A DNA stretch of 47,161 nucleotides from UBA1764 sp045616685. GTDB taxonomy: Bacteria > Bacillota > Clostridia > Peptostreptococcales > Anaerovoracaceae. This document shows, in pieces, positions 1 to 9,457 of this stretch. The stretch lies in the NCBI GenBank assembly GCA_045616685.1, contig JAZLHF010000018.1, positions 1 to 47,161 on the forward strand. The letters run 5' to 3'. The notes beneath the pieces were generated by a model. It made no database searches and had not been told where the DNA came from. It was given only the letters and a program-made list of their open reading frames with translations. Positions within the stretch are counted from its first letter, which is position 1; the number at the start of each line of letters is the position of its first letter. The position numbers and the translations under genes were made by a program.

Positions 1-615
1 TCTAACTGCGATAGGAGCGTTCTTTGCAATCTTGTTAGCAAGCTTAAGAGCATTTTCCATAAGTTCTGCCTGTGGGTATACGCCCTGAACAAGACCGAGT
101 GTAAGTGCTTCTGGAGCCTTAATGTTGCTGCAAGAATAGATAATCTTCTTTGCGTTGCCAAGGCCAATGTGTCTTGCAAGTCTCTGTGTTCCACCGAAAC
201 CTGGTGTAATTCCAAGGCCTGCTTCTGGCTGACCGAATACAGCGTTTTCTGAACAAAGTCTAATGTCACAGCTCATTGAAAGTTCGCAACCACCACCGAG
301 TGCGAAACCGTTAACTGCAGCGATTACTGGAACTGGTAACATTTCGATCTTTCTGAAAACAGCGTTTCCAAGAAGACCAAATTCTACAGCTTCATAGTTT
401 GTCATGCCAGCCATTTCAGAAATGTCTGCGCCAGCAACGAATGCCTTTTCGCCTGCACCTGTTACGATAACACAACGAACTGCATTGCAATCGATTCCAT
501 CAACTACAGCGTTGAGGTCATTAAGAACTTCACTGCTGAGTGCGTTAAGAGCCTTAGGCTTATTAATTGTAATAATACCAACTTGACCCTGTACTTCATA
601 ATCTACATAGCCCAT
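1..615 (-). CDS. crt: Crotonase / short-chain enoyl-CoA hydratase, 3' end cut by window
   Basis: Hydrates crotonyl-CoA to 3-hydroxybutyryl-CoA in butyrate-type fermentation and is cytoplasmic. The ATG at 613-615 follows a strong AGGAGG site, and 205 codons are present before the window edge; the family is about 260 residues, so roughly 55 codons are missing. The first crotonase motif (AGADISEM) and the oxyanion-hole segment (ALGGGCELSMSCD) are visible. Both catalytic glutamates are present, the second in FGQPEAGLG. The other butyrate-pathway genes lie outside the window, so the exact CoA substrate is inferred from family similarity. The gene is read from just downstream of the gdhA terminator. 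Confidence 0.93.
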   Translation of the reverse strand, partial: MGYVDYEVQGQVGIITINKPKALNALSSEVLNDLNAVVDGIDCNAVRCVIVTGAGEKAFVAGADISEMAGMTNYEAVEFGLLGNAVFRKIEMLPVPVIAAVNGFALGGGCELSMSCDIRLCSENAVFGQPEAGLGITPGFGGTQRLARHIGLGNAKKIIYSCSNIKAPEALTLGLVQGVYPQAELMENALKLANKIAKNAPIAVR

Positions 616-695
616 AGTTTTCCTCCTAAAAATAACTATATGCGCATAGGTTTATAAAACCCAAAATATATATACATACATTATACAACAAATAA

Positions 696-735
696 AACGA
701 ATATGATAGTTAAATTTTTAACTATCATATTCGTT
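696..735 (-). terminator. Terminator after gdhA (perfect 19-bp hairpin)
   Basis: Perfect inverted repeat with arms 696-714 and 717-735 and a 2-nt loop, starting 4 nt after the gdhA stop. On the minus strand it is followed by a T-rich run. The stem is AT-rich but very long. The crotonase leader begins immediately beyond it, so it probably insulates crt from gdhA. Confidence 0.75.
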
Positions 736-739
736 AATT

Positions 740-2092
740 CTATACATACCCTTGTGCTGTCATAGCATCTGCAACCTTAAGGAATCCTGCAATATTAGCA
801 CCAGCAACGAGATTGTAGCCATAGCCATATTCCTTTGAAGCTGCCGCTGAAGCGTCATGAATGTGTTTCATGATACCCTCGAGCTTTTCGTAAACTTCTT
901 CCCTTTCCATAGGGTATTTACGTGAATTCTGGGACATTTCGAGTGCTGAACATGCAACGCCTCCGGCATTAGCTGCTTTAGCAGGTCCTACAATTACACC
1001 ATGATCCTGCAGGTATTTAAGACCTTCATTTGTTGTTGGCATGTTAGCGCCTTCACAGTAGAACTTGCAACCGTTCTTAACAATTTTCTTAGCACTATTG
1101 ATGTCTACATCGTTTTGCGTTGCACATGGAATGTAGAGATCTGCTTTAACGCCCCAAGGTTTTTCACCTTTAAAGAACTTAGCCCCTTTAAACTTTTTAG
1201 CATATGGTTCGCAAACGTTCTTTCCAGAAGCTCTAAGTTTTAAGAAATATTCAACCTTCTTACCAGTGATACCATCTTCATCAAGAATGTATCCATCTGG
1301 ACCACTGAATGCAATAAGCTTTGCGCCCATCTTTTCGAGCATCTGTGCTGTGCCCCATGCTACGTTACCAAAGCCAGATATTACTGCAGTCTTCCCTTCA
1401 ATGTTTTCTCCGTTAGCCTCGAGCATATCTTTAAGGAAGAAGCAAATTCCGTAGCCTGTTGCCTCTGTCCTTCCTGGGAGTCCACCATATGTAAGGCCCT
1501 TGCCAGTTAGAACGCCACTTTCGTATGAATTAACTATTCTCTTATATTGACCAAAGAGGTAACCGATTTCTCTTGCGCCAACACCAAGGTCTCCGGCAGG
1601 AGCATCAGTCTGTGGACCAATGTGTCTATATAATTCTGTCATAAATGCTTGACAGAATCTCATGATTTCCGCATCAGACTTCCCGTTAGGATCGAAATCT
1701 GAGCCACCCTTAGCACCACCGATTGGCAGTCCTGTCAGGCTGTTCTTAAATGTTTGTTCAAATGCGAGGCACTTCATGATTCCAGGGTATACGCTAGGAG
1801 CAAATCTTAAGCCTCCCTTGTATGGCCCTATTGCTGAGCTAAACTGGCATCTATAGCCTCTATTAACCTGAACCTTACCCTTGTCATCTACCCAGGTAAC
1901 TCTAAATGATACAAGCCTTTCTGGTTCGATAAGTCTTTCCATTAAACCGCTCTTTATAAATTCAGGATGCTTTTTAAGTACTGGTTCGAGTGATCCAAGA
2001 ACCTCCTCGATAGTCTGATGAAATTCTGGTTCATTAGGATTTCTGGTCTTAGCCAGTTCGATATATTGATCAACTATTCTCTTTGTAGCCAT
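740..2092 (-). CDS. gdhA: Hexameric glutamate dehydrogenase
   Basis: Interconverts glutamate with 2-oxoglutarate and ammonia. At 450 residues it has normal length for the family I hexameric enzyme. Substrate-binding GPYKGGLRF and the catalytic-lysine segment PIGGAKGGSDFDP lie in the N-terminal half. TDAPAGDLGVG follows, then a Rossmann motif (SGFGNVAWG) for the nicotinamide cofactor. NADP preference is typical of this subfamily but is not proven here. The gene is monocistronic: its own promoter (2131-2159) lies upstream and a perfect hairpin follows. In an amino-acid-fermenting anaerobe it could run in either direction. Confidence 0.96.
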   Translation of the reverse strand: MATKRIVDQYIELAKTRNPNEPEFHQTIEEVLGSLEPVLKKHPEFIKSGLMERLIEPERLVSFRVTWVDDKGKVQVNRGYRCQFSSAIGPYKGGLRFAPSVYPGIMKCLAFEQTFKNSLTGLPIGGAKGGSDFDPNGKSDAEIMRFCQAFMTELYRHIGPQTDAPAGDLGVGAREIGYLFGQYKRIVNSYESGVLTGKGLTYGGLPGRTEATGYGICFFLKDMLEANGENIEGKTAVISGFGNVAWGTAQMLEKMGAKLIAFSGPDGYILDEDGITGKKVEYFLKLRASGKNVCEPYAKKFKGAKFFKGEKPWGVKADLYIPCATQNDVDINSAKKIVKNGCKFYCEGANMPTTNEGLKYLQDHGVIVGPAKAANAGGVACSALEMSQNSRKYPMEREEVYEKLEGIMKHIHDASAAASKEYGYGYNLVAGANIAGFLKVADAMTAQGYV

Positions 2093-2130
2093 AATATCTA
2101 CCTTTCTTATAAATTGTATACAACTCCGAA

Positions 2131-2159
2131 ATTATATAGAAAAAGGCTTACTCTCGCAA
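2131..2159 (-). promoter_or_regulatory. gdhA promoter
   Basis: On the minus strand, TTGCGA (2154-2159), a 17-nt spacer and TATAAT (2131-2136), giving a leader of about 30 nt with an AAAGGTAGA ribosome site. The -35 box falls in the loop and arm of the upstream terminator hairpin (2141-2166), so the two signals overlap. Confidence 0.6.
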
Positions 2160-2166
2160 GCCTTTT
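2141..2166 (-). terminator. Terminator of the rqcP-uvrB-uvrA-hydrolase-ung operon
   Basis: Inverted repeat AAAAGGCTT / AAGCCTTTT (2141-2149 and 2158-2166, 8-nt loop), 15 nt after the ung stop, followed on the minus strand by a T run. Its loop carries the -35 of gdhA. Confidence 0.75.
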
Positions 2167-2180
2167 CCTTAAAAAATCCA

Positions 2181-2849
2181 TTATATTTGCCAATCTATAG
2201 GTTTTTGCCCTGATTTTTTCAGCAATTCGTTACATTTGCTGAAATGTTTACAGCCAAAGAAGCCATTATACGCTGAAAGTGGGCTTGGATGCGGTGCCTC
2301 AAGCACAAAATGGATAGGATTTGTGATTAAAATCTTCTTTGCTCTGGCATTTGCACCCCAAAGTAAGAATACTACTGGAGTTTCCTTCTCATTAACGAGC
2401 TCTATTACCCTGTCTGTAAAAATTTCCCAACCTTTGCCCTTATGTGAATTCGCTTGATGCGCTCTAACAGTTAAAACTGCATTTAAAAGAAGCACACCTT
2501 GTTCGGCCCAGTTTTGAAGGTATCCAGACTCTGGAATCTGAAATCCCGAAATATCACTCGCAAGTTCTTTATAAATATTTTTTAAACTTGGCGGAGCCTC
2601 GACTCCAGGTTTAACGCTAAATGCCATTCCATGCGCTTGTCCTGGCTCATGATATGGATCTTGTCCAATGATAACGACTTTAATATCTTCAAAGCTTGCT
2701 GCTTTTAAAGAATTAAAAATGTCGTGCATGTCAGGATAAACAATGTGACTCCCATATTCAGTTTTCAGGAACTCTCTAAGCTTAAGATAATATTCTTTAT
2801 CGAACTCCCCCTTAAGTTTTTCGTCCCATGAATTTCCGATATTAACCAT
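2181..2849 (-). CDS. ung: Uracil-DNA glycosylase
   Basis: Removes uracil from DNA to start base excision repair. At 222 residues it is full length for family 1 UDG. The water-activating motif GQDPYHEPGQAHG is at about residue 62 and the DNA-intercalation motif HPSPLSAYNGFFG near residue 187. LLLNAVLTV forms the uracil pocket. The ATG shares one base with the stop of the upstream hydrolase gene (TAATG), so translation is probably coupled. It is the last gene of the UvrB/UvrA repair operon. Confidence 0.96.
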   Translation of the reverse strand: MVNIGNSWDEKLKGEFDKEYYLKLREFLKTEYGSHIVYPDMHDIFNSLKAASFEDIKVVIIGQDPYHEPGQAHGMAFSVKPGVEAPPSLKNIYKELASDISGFQIPESGYLQNWAEQGVLLLNAVLTVRAHQANSHKGKGWEIFTDRVIELVNEKETPVVFLLWGANARAKKILITNPIHFVLEAPHPSPLSAYNGFFGCKHFSKCNELLKKSGQKPIDWQI

Positions 2850-3808
2850 TATTCAAAATCACAAAATGTCTGAAGTTCTTTCTCAATATGAAGTCCTTCT
2901 GAGCAATCAAGGATAAAAGCGAGCATATCATCATACACTGCTTCTTTCCCAATTTCGTTAAGAACTTCGTGACGCATTCCCTCATAGAAAAGGGCTGTAA
3001 CTTCGCAGCCTATATTCTTCATTCTATCAACAACCTCTGCAGGCCCCTTGCCATAGTCACCAACAGGATCTTCCCAACCAGAAGCAATTAAGATTGGAAG
3101 GTTGCGCGGAAGTTCATCATACCATTCTTGTGAACTTACATATTTAAGAAGTCTAAACATATCCTCGTAGCCCGCGATGGTAAACGCAAATTTGCAAAAT
3201 GGATCATTTGCATGGTCAATACAAACCGCATCATCATGCGAAAGCCATGCATAGTAATTTATAGGATGAGCAATCTTCTTTTCATATTTTCCAAATGCCA
3301 TAGCAGTAATAAGCTTGCTATGACCTTTGCTTCCATGAAGTTTTCTGAGTCTTTTAGTAATCGAGATGCCAGCATCAACAGCTTTATTAGTCCCTGCAGT
3401 TCCCATGATAATCGCGCCCGAAAGTGTATCAGCTGTTTCAGTTGCAAGAACGCCACGAGCAATAAATGAACCCATACTGTGGCCTAAAAGAATATACGGA
3501 ACGCCAGGATACTGTTCCTGAATGGTTTTTGCTAAAATACACTCATCGTCGATGAAATGTTTCCACCCATCCTCTTCACCAAAATACCCAAAATCTCCAT
3601 TAGCACTGTGTCCATGCCCAAGGTGATCATCCCCAACAACGAGAATGCCCTCTTTATTTAAAAACTCTGCAAAGTCCTTATATCGTCCAAAGTATTCACA
3701 CATACCATGAACAATCTGAAGAATAACCTTTGGTTCACTTTCAGGTTTATACATTTCGCAGTGAAGCTGAGTAACTCCGTCTGATGATAAAATTCTAAAA
3801 TTCTCCAT
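2849..3808 (-). CDS. Alpha/beta hydrolase, monoacylglycerol lipase / lysophospholipase type
   Basis: Serine hydrolase of 319 residues in the Hydrolase_4 (PldB/MGL-like) family, predicted cytoplasmic as no signal peptide is seen. Family marks are VHGMCEYFGRY near the N-terminus and GDDHLGHGHS. The nucleophile elbow is GHSMGS, the acid lies in SGWEDPVGDYG and the base in GMRHEVLNE. The substrate is probably a monoacyl lipid, but this is inferred from family only. It lies between uvrA and ung with TAATG junctions on both sides, an odd place for a lipase-type enzyme; transcriptional hitch-hiking is the simplest explanation. Confidence 0.85.
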   Translation of the reverse strand: MENFRILSSDGVTQLHCEMYKPESEPKVILQIVHGMCEYFGRYKDFAEFLNKEGILVVGDDHLGHGHSANGDFGYFGEEDGWKHFIDDECILAKTIQEQYPGVPYILLGHSMGSFIARGVLATETADTLSGAIIMGTAGTNKAVDAGISITKRLRKLHGSKGHSKLITAMAFGKYEKKIAHPINYYAWLSHDDAVCIDHANDPFCKFAFTIAGYEDMFRLLKYVSSQEWYDELPRNLPILIASGWEDPVGDYGKGPAEVVDRMKNIGCEVTALFYEGMRHEVLNEIGKEAVYDDMLAFILDCSEGLHIEKELQTFCDFE

Positions 3809-6660
3809 TACTTTTTCCCCTTAAGAATTTTCTTTAGGAATTGTCCTGTGTATGAGTTCCTTACCTTAGCAACCTCTTCTGGAGTTCCTGTGGCGATAAC
3901 TGTTCCGCCTTTATTGCCTCCATCAGGGCCAAGATCAATAATATAATCTGCTGTCTTAATTACATCTAAGTTATGTTCAATAACAACAACTGTATTTCCC
4001 TTATCAACAAGAGCCTGAAGGACTCCGATAAGTTTATCAACATCTGCAAAGTGAAGACCAGTTGTTGGCTCGTCTAAGATATACAATGTCTTGCCAGTAC
4101 TTCTCTTCGAAAGTTCTGATGCAAGTTTAATTCTTTGAGCCTCACCGCCACTAAGTTGTGTAGATGGCTGACCAAGTTTAATGTAGCCAAGTCCCACTTC
4201 TTTTAATGTTTTAATCTGCCTGCTGATGCTTGGAATATTTTCAAAGAAATCCATAGCTTCATCAACTGTCATATCTAAAACATCATAGATGTTCTTTCCC
4301 TTATATTTAACCTCTAAAGTTTCACGGTTATATCTCTTGCCATGGCAAACCTCACAAGGAACATATACATCAGGAAGAAAGTTCATTTCGACTTTGATAA
4401 TTCCATCGCCACTGCAGGCTTCACATCTACCGCCAGGAATGTTAAAGCTAAATCTTCCTGGGCCATAACCCCTCATTTTTGCCTCGTTGGTTTGAGCAAA
4501 GAGGTTTCTTATATTAGTGAACACTCCTGTATATGTTGCAGGATTAGATCTTGGCGTTCTTCCGATTGGGCTTTGATCAATATCAATAACCTTATCAATA
4601 TTTTCCAAACCCTCGATCTTCCTATGTTTACCAGGCTTTGCCTTAGTTCTGTAGAATGCTTGGGCAGCAGCCTTGTACAAAATGTCGTTGATAAGACTTG
4701 ATTTGCCAGAGCCTGAAACTCCCGTAATACATATAAATGTTCCGAGCGGAAACTCAACATCAATATTCTTAAGATTGTTTTCCTTAGCTCCGCGAATCCA
4801 AATTGACTTGCCATTTCCTTCGCGGCGAGATTCAGGAATTGCAATCTTCTTTGCACCAGAAAGATACTGGCCAGTAATCGACTTTTTACATGCCTTAATA
4901 TCTTCTATTGTGCCCTGAGCAACAAGTTCACCGCCGTTAACTCCGGCCCCAGGACCAATATCAATAATATGATCGGCTGCTTCCATTGTCTCTTGATCAT
5001 GCTCTACAACAAGAAGAGTATTACCAAGATTGCACAGACTTCTAAGCGCTGCAAGCAGTTTTTGATTATCTTTTTGATGAAGTCCAATTGAAGGTTCATC
5101 AAGTATATACATAACGCCAACAAGATATGAACCAATTTGAGTTGCAAGCCTAATTCTTTGCGACTCGCCACCGCTTAAAGTAGAGGAATATCTTGATAGT
5201 GTCAAATAATCCAGACCTGTATCAATTAAGAATTTAAGCCTTGCTTTTATTTCTTTTAGAATTAGTTTAGCAATTGCAAAGTCTCTTTCGCTCAACTTCT
5301 TTTCAAGATTAAGAGTAAATTCTAATGCCTCATCAACTGGCATGTTACAAAATTCGTCAATATTAATGCCACCAACAGTAACAGCAAGAACTTCTGGACG
5401 AAGTCTCTTTCCCTTACATGCTGGGCATAAGTCAATGTTCATATAATCTTCCAGTTTGTCTTTAATGAGGTCTGATGCGGTTGACTCATATCTTCTCATC
5501 AAATTATTGATTACGCCCTCAAAGCTATCGTGTCTATGAGAAAGACTTCCATCACGACGTTCGTAATAGTAATCTAACCTTCTTTCATTTGTTCCATAGA
5601 ATAGTTCGTGCTTAAACGCCTTAGGAAGGTTCTTGAACGGAGTATCTAAATCTGTGTGATGATAATCTGCTAAAGCCCCAATCAGCTGACGATAAAATCC
5701 CGCAAATTCCATGCTCGAAAACGCTTTCGTGATGGCTCCTTCATTTATTGATAAATCTTCATCTTCAATTAGAAGTTCTGGATCGATTTTTTCAATATAG
5801 CCGATACCGTTACATTCTGGGCAAGCTCCAAACGGAGAGTTAAATGAGAATGCGCGTGGTTCTAATTCATCAATGCTAAAACCATGTTCTGGGCAAGAAA
5901 GTTTTGTGCTGTAAAGCTCTTCAATCTCTTTCCCTTCTGAAAACATGATATGGGCACCGCAAAGTCCACCGCCCTGATTAATTGTCATTTCGACACTTTC
6001 TGCAAAGCGGCTCTCCTGGCCCTCTCTTACAACTATCCTATCTGTCACGATTTCAATAGTATGCTTATATGTCTTTTGAAGTTTGATTTCATCATCTTCA
6101 AGATTATAAATTTCGCCATCAATACGAACGCGAATAAATCCATCACGCTTAATTCTATCTAAGATTTTTTCGTGCTGCCCTTTCTTTTCGCGAACTACAG
6201 GAGCGAGGAGTTCAACCTTTGTTCCCTCAGGAAATACCATTAGCTGTTCAACAATCTGATCAACTGTTTGGCTTGCAATTTCGCGTCCGCAAATCGGGCA
6301 ATGTGGGATGCCGATTCTTGCGTACAGCAAACGAAGGTAATCGTAAATTTCTGTTACAGTGCCTACTGTAGATCTTGGATTTTTGCTTGTTGTTTTTTGA
6401 TCAATTGAAATTGCAGGTGAAAGTCCATCAATTGATTCAACATCAGGTTTATCTAAAAGACCTAAGAATTGACGCGCATATGCAGATAAACTTTCTACAT
6501 ATCTACGTTGCCCTTCAGCGTAAATAGTATCAAAAGCAAGCGAAGACTTCCCTGAGCCAGACAAGCCTGTGATAACAACAAACTTATCTCTTGGGATGGT
6601 AATATCTAAGTTCTTTAAGTTGTGTGCTTTCGCTCCGCGAATAACTAAATCTTTTTGCAT
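3808..6660 (-). CDS. uvrA: Excinuclease ABC subunit A
   Basis: Damage-sensing ATPase of nucleotide excision repair, 950 residues and full length. It has two ABC modules: Walker A GLSGSGKSS near residue 31 and GVSGSGKSS near residue 640. Two LSGGE signatures and two DEPS/DEPT Walker B boxes are present. Zinc-binding cysteine pairs are visible (CPICG, CPECNG and, in the second half, CEACSG and CEVCHG). It overlaps uvrB upstream and the hydrolase downstream by one base each (TAATG), so UvrA and UvrB are translationally coupled. Confidence 0.97.
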   Translation of the reverse strand: MQKDLVIRGAKAHNLKNLDITIPRDKFVVITGLSGSGKSSLAFDTIYAEGQRRYVESLSAYARQFLGLLDKPDVESIDGLSPAISIDQKTTSKNPRSTVGTVTEIYDYLRLLYARIGIPHCPICGREIASQTVDQIVEQLMVFPEGTKVELLAPVVREKKGQHEKILDRIKRDGFIRVRIDGEIYNLEDDEIKLQKTYKHTIEIVTDRIVVREGQESRFAESVEMTINQGGGLCGAHIMFSEGKEIEELYSTKLSCPEHGFSIDELEPRAFSFNSPFGACPECNGIGYIEKIDPELLIEDEDLSINEGAITKAFSSMEFAGFYRQLIGALADYHHTDLDTPFKNLPKAFKHELFYGTNERRLDYYYERRDGSLSHRHDSFEGVINNLMRRYESTASDLIKDKLEDYMNIDLCPACKGKRLRPEVLAVTVGGINIDEFCNMPVDEALEFTLNLEKKLSERDFAIAKLILKEIKARLKFLIDTGLDYLTLSRYSSTLSGGESQRIRLATQIGSYLVGVMYILDEPSIGLHQKDNQKLLAALRSLCNLGNTLLVVEHDQETMEAADHIIDIGPGAGVNGGELVAQGTIEDIKACKKSITGQYLSGAKKIAIPESRREGNGKSIWIRGAKENNLKNIDVEFPLGTFICITGVSGSGKSSLINDILYKAAAQAFYRTKAKPGKHRKIEGLENIDKVIDIDQSPIGRTPRSNPATYTGVFTNIRNLFAQTNEAKMRGYGPGRFSFNIPGGRCEACSGDGIIKVEMNFLPDVYVPCEVCHGKRYNRETLEVKYKGKNIYDVLDMTVDEAMDFFENIPSISRQIKTLKEVGLGYIKLGQPSTQLSGGEAQRIKLASELSKRSTGKTLYILDEPTTGLHFADVDKLIGVLQALVDKGNTVVVIEHNLDVIKTADYIIDLGPDGGNKGGTVIATGTPEEVAKVRNSYTGQFLKKILKGKK

Positions 6661-8648
6661 TATAATTCTGCTCTAATCTCTAACAAACGATCACGCAGCA
6701 TCGCAGCTCTTTCGAACTGAAGTTCTTTTGCTGCTGCTCGCATATCTTTTTCCAATTGCTTTGAATAACCGAGTAATTCCTTCTTGGTAAGTTCTTTAGG
6801 AGACTTACCCTTGTACTCGTCCATACCCTCTTCAATCTTTTTAGTTACTTCAATGACTTCTCTAACAGCTTTCTTAATTGTCTCCGGAGTAATACCGTGT
6901 TCTTCATTATACCTCATCTGAATCTCGCGACGTCTTGAAGTTTCATCAAGGCATGCACGCATTGCAGGGCTAATTGTATCAGCATACATGATAACTCGGC
7001 CTTCGGAGTTTCTTGAAGCACGTCCAACAGTCTGAATGAGTGAAGTTTCCGTACGAAGGAAACCCTCCTTATCAGCATCAAGAATTGCGACAAGTGAAAC
7101 CTCTGGGAGGTCAAGGCCTTCTCTAAGAAGGTTAATGCCAACCAGTACATCAAATATTCCAAGTCTTAAATCTCTTAAGATTTCATTTCTTTCAAGAGTG
7201 TCAATGTCCGAATGCATATAGCGAACTTTGAGTCCTGCTGATTTAAGATAATCAGTTAAGCTTTCAGCCATCTTTTTTGTAAGAGTTGTTACGAGGCATC
7301 TAAAGCCTTTTTCAAGTTCTTTATTAATTTCACCAATTAAGTGGTCAATCTGCCCTTCAGTCTTAACGACCTCAACCGGCGGATCTAAAAGACCTGTTGG
7401 TCTAATAACCTGTTCTGCAGTGATTCCGCCAGCCTGTTCTTTTTCATATGCCGCCGGAGTCGCTGAAACATATACGATTTGATTTATTCTATCTTCGAAT
7501 TCATCAAATCTAAGCGGTCTGTTATCAAGCGCTGATGGAAGTCTAAAGCCATAATCAACCAAAGATGTCTTACGAGCTCTATCGCCATTTGCCATAGCAT
7601 GAAGCTGTGGCAGCATTACGTGGCTTTCGTCAACAAAGATAAGAAAGTCCTTTGGGAAATAGTCTATTAATGTGTATGGAGATGCTCCCGGAGGGTTACC
7701 AACGAGATGTCTAGAATAATTCTCAATTCCCTTGCAGGTTCCAATCTCTCTAAGCATTTCAAGATCGTATCTTGTTCTTTGCTCAAGTCTTTGGGCTTCT
7801 AATAATTTACCTTGGCCCTTAAGTTCTTCAAGACGCTCTTTTAATTCTTCTTCAATGCTAATAAGAGCTCTTTGCATGCTTTCTTTAGACGTGGTGTAAT
7901 GGCTTGCAGGAAAAATTGAAATATGATTTCTTTTTGCAATAATTTCACCAGTCAAAGGATCAAGTTCTTTGATAGAATCGATTTCATCACCAAAAAGCTC
8001 TATTCTAACAGCCCTATCCATCCCCTGAGGAATAATATCGATAACATCGCCTCTAACGCGAAAAGTTCCGCGATCAAATCCTAAGTCGTTTCGTGAATAC
8101 TGAATTTCAGTAAGTTCACGAAGCAAATCATTTCTAGTCCACTGCTGGCCAGGTCTCAAAGAAATCATCTGCCCTTCATATTCTGCAGGGTCGCCCATGC
8201 CATAAATGCAGGAAACAGATGCAACAATAATTACATCATTTCTTTCCGCAAGAGCTGCAGTTGCAGAATATCTAAGTCTTTCAATTTCAGAATTGATATC
8301 TGAGTCTTTTTCAATATATGTATCAGTTGAAGGAACATATGCCTCTGGCTGATAATAGTCATAATATGAAATGAAATATTCAACAGCATTATTCGGGAAG
8401 AATTCTTTAAACTCCCCGCAAAGTTGGGCTGCCAAAGTCTTATTATGAGAAATTACTAAAGTTGGCTTTTGAACTTGCTGAATTACATTTGCCATGGTAA
8501 ATGTTTTGCCCGAGCCTGTAACTCCAAGAAGTGTGCTTGCTTTATTTCCTGCACGCAAATTAGCCACAAGCTTTTCGACTGCCTGAGGCTGATCTCCAGT
8601 CATAGAATAAGGAGACTGTAATTCAAATTTGCCTGTCTTTGGTAGCAT
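6660..8648 (-). CDS. uvrB: Excinuclease ABC subunit B
   Basis: DNA helicase-like damage verifier of nucleotide excision repair; 662 residues is standard. It shows Walker A GVTGSGKT near residue 40, the beta-hairpin with YYDYYQPEAYVP near residue 95, the DEAD-type box FVDESH, helicase motif VI (QTVGRASRN) and a C-terminal UVR domain for UvrC contact (final ~40 residues). The start codon shares a base with the stop of rqcP. uvrC is not in the window. Confidence 0.97.
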   Translation of the reverse strand: MLPKTGKFELQSPYSMTGDQPQAVEKLVANLRAGNKASTLLGVTGSGKTFTMANVIQQVQKPTLVISHNKTLAAQLCGEFKEFFPNNAVEYFISYYDYYQPEAYVPSTDTYIEKDSDINSEIERLRYSATAALAERNDVIIVASVSCIYGMGDPAEYEGQMISLRPGQQWTRNDLLRELTEIQYSRNDLGFDRGTFRVRGDVIDIIPQGMDRAVRIELFGDEIDSIKELDPLTGEIIAKRNHISIFPASHYTTSKESMQRALISIEEELKERLEELKGQGKLLEAQRLEQRTRYDLEMLREIGTCKGIENYSRHLVGNPPGASPYTLIDYFPKDFLIFVDESHVMLPQLHAMANGDRARKTSLVDYGFRLPSALDNRPLRFDEFEDRINQIVYVSATPAAYEKEQAGGITAEQVIRPTGLLDPPVEVVKTEGQIDHLIGEINKELEKGFRCLVTTLTKKMAESLTDYLKSAGLKVRYMHSDIDTLERNEILRDLRLGIFDVLVGINLLREGLDLPEVSLVAILDADKEGFLRTETSLIQTVGRASRNSEGRVIMYADTISPAMRACLDETSRRREIQMRYNEEHGITPETIKKAVREVIEVTKKIEEGMDEYKGKSPKELTKKELLGYSKQLEKDMRAAAKELQFERAAMLRDRLLEIRAEL

Positions 8649-8893
8649 TATTCGTTAATTATTTCATACATAGTGCCAGCATCATCTTTTCCGATATGTT
8701 CTGGAGTTGCAAGCACCTTAACCTTCATCCTTGAATTTCCAAATACAATTTCAATTATATCTCCAGACTTAACCTGTGCCCCCGGTTTAGATGCCTTGCC
8801 GTTAAGATAAATCCTATCTTGCTCGGCAGCATCATGCGCAACTGTACGGCGTTTTATAAGTCTTGAAACCTTTAAATACTTATCTATTCTCAT
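8648..8893 (-). CDS. rqcP: RNA-binding S4-domain protein, RqcP (YabO) type
   Basis: At 81 residues it is essentially one S4 fold (MRIDKYLKVSRLIKRR, then the basic loop and LNGKASKPGAQVKSGD). In Bacillus the homologue stabilises the peptidyl-tRNA/RqcH complex on stalled 50S subunits. The position downstream of the prs-pth-mfd-yabM block and HU matches the conserved place of yabO. Here it leads the uvrBA operon, whereas Bacillus has yabP/yabQ next. The start is supported by family length; the ribosome site is weak (ACGAG). Confidence 0.88.
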   Translation of the reverse strand: MRIDKYLKVSRLIKRRTVAHDAAEQDRIYLNGKASKPGAQVKSGDIIEIVFGNSRMKVKVLATPEHIGKDDAGTMYEIINE

Positions 8894-8937
8894 TTCTCGT
8901 CGCTTTTATACATTGTTATTGAAAAACATACATAATT

Positions 8938-8946
8938 AGTATATCA
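8938..8946 (-). promoter_or_regulatory. Putative extended -10 promoter for rqcP-uvrBA operon
   Basis: On the minus strand TGA-TATACT, about 45 nt before the rqcP ATG and after the HU terminator. No good -35 is visible at 17 nt, so the call rests on the extended -10. Confidence 0.4.
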
Positions 8947-8977
8947 CAAAAGGTAGGCTCTCGCTAAGGCAAAACAA

Positions 8978-9003
8978 AAGCGCACTTCATATGAAGTGCG
9001 CTT
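8978..9003 (-). terminator. Terminator after HU gene
   Basis: Perfect 26-nt palindrome (arms 8978-8990 and 8991-9003), 18 nt past the HU stop, followed on the minus strand by a T-rich tract. It separates HU from the rqcP-uvrBA operon. Confidence 0.8.
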
Positions 9004-9021
9004 AGTTGTTTCAGTATTTAA

Positions 9022-9303
9022 TTACTTGTTAACAGCATCCTTGAATGCTTTACCAGCCTTGAATACTGGAGCCTTGCTTGCAGGAATCTGAACAACTTCA
9101 CCAGGCTTCTGAGGATTGCGACCTGTTCTAGCCTTTCTCTTTCTAACTTCGAATGTACCGAATCCGATGAGCTGTACCTTTCCGTCCTTCTTGCAAAGTT
9201 CTTTTTCGATAGCTCCGATAAATTCATTAATAGTTGTTTCTGTATCCTTCTTTGTAAGGCCTGTCTTTTCTGCTACTGCAGCAACGATTTCAGCTTTATT
9301 CAT
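9022..9303 (-). CDS. hup: HU family DNA-binding protein
   Basis: Histone-like nucleoid protein of 93 residues. The N-terminal helices (MNKAEIVAAVAEKTGL) are followed by FGTFEVRKRKARTGRNPQ, which includes the DNA-bending arm and its conserved proline in RNPQ. A strong AAGGAGG site precedes the ATG. It has its own promoter with a consensus -35 and its own terminator, as expected for an abundant protein. HU sits between the spoVB-like gene and rqcP, as in other clostridia. Confidence 0.96.
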   Translation of the reverse strand: MNKAEIVAAVAEKTGLTKKDTETTINEFIGAIEKELCKKDGKVQLIGFGTFEVRKRKARTGRNPQKPGEVVQIPASKAPVFKAGKAFKDAVNK

Positions 9304-9343
9304 AATATGTCCTCCTTATGTTGATATAACAAATCACACGACT

Positions 9344-9373
9344 ATTTTGCCATACATATTGTGTAGTTGTCAA
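9344..9373 (-). promoter_or_regulatory. HU gene promoter
   Basis: Consensus -35 TTGACA (9368-9373) with an 18-nt spacer and CAAAAT (9344-9349) preceded by TGG. Six-base inverted arms ACGACT (9338-9343) and AGTCGT (9381-9386) flank the promoter and may be coincidental. Confidence 0.6.
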
Positions 9374-9420
9374 CATAAAAAGTCGTAAAAACCTTGATTT
9401 TTCAACACTATTGGTAAAAT

Positions 9421-9447
9421 GGTACTACTATATATTGTATTAGTGCC
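9421..9447 (-). terminator. Weak hairpin after the spoVB-like gene
   Basis: Imperfect stem (arms 9421-9430 and 9438-9447, one mismatch and one G-U) about 10 nt past the stop of the flippase gene. The following minus-strand sequence has only a short T run, so termination is uncertain. Confidence 0.35.
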
Positions 9448-9457
9448 ATAATTTTCC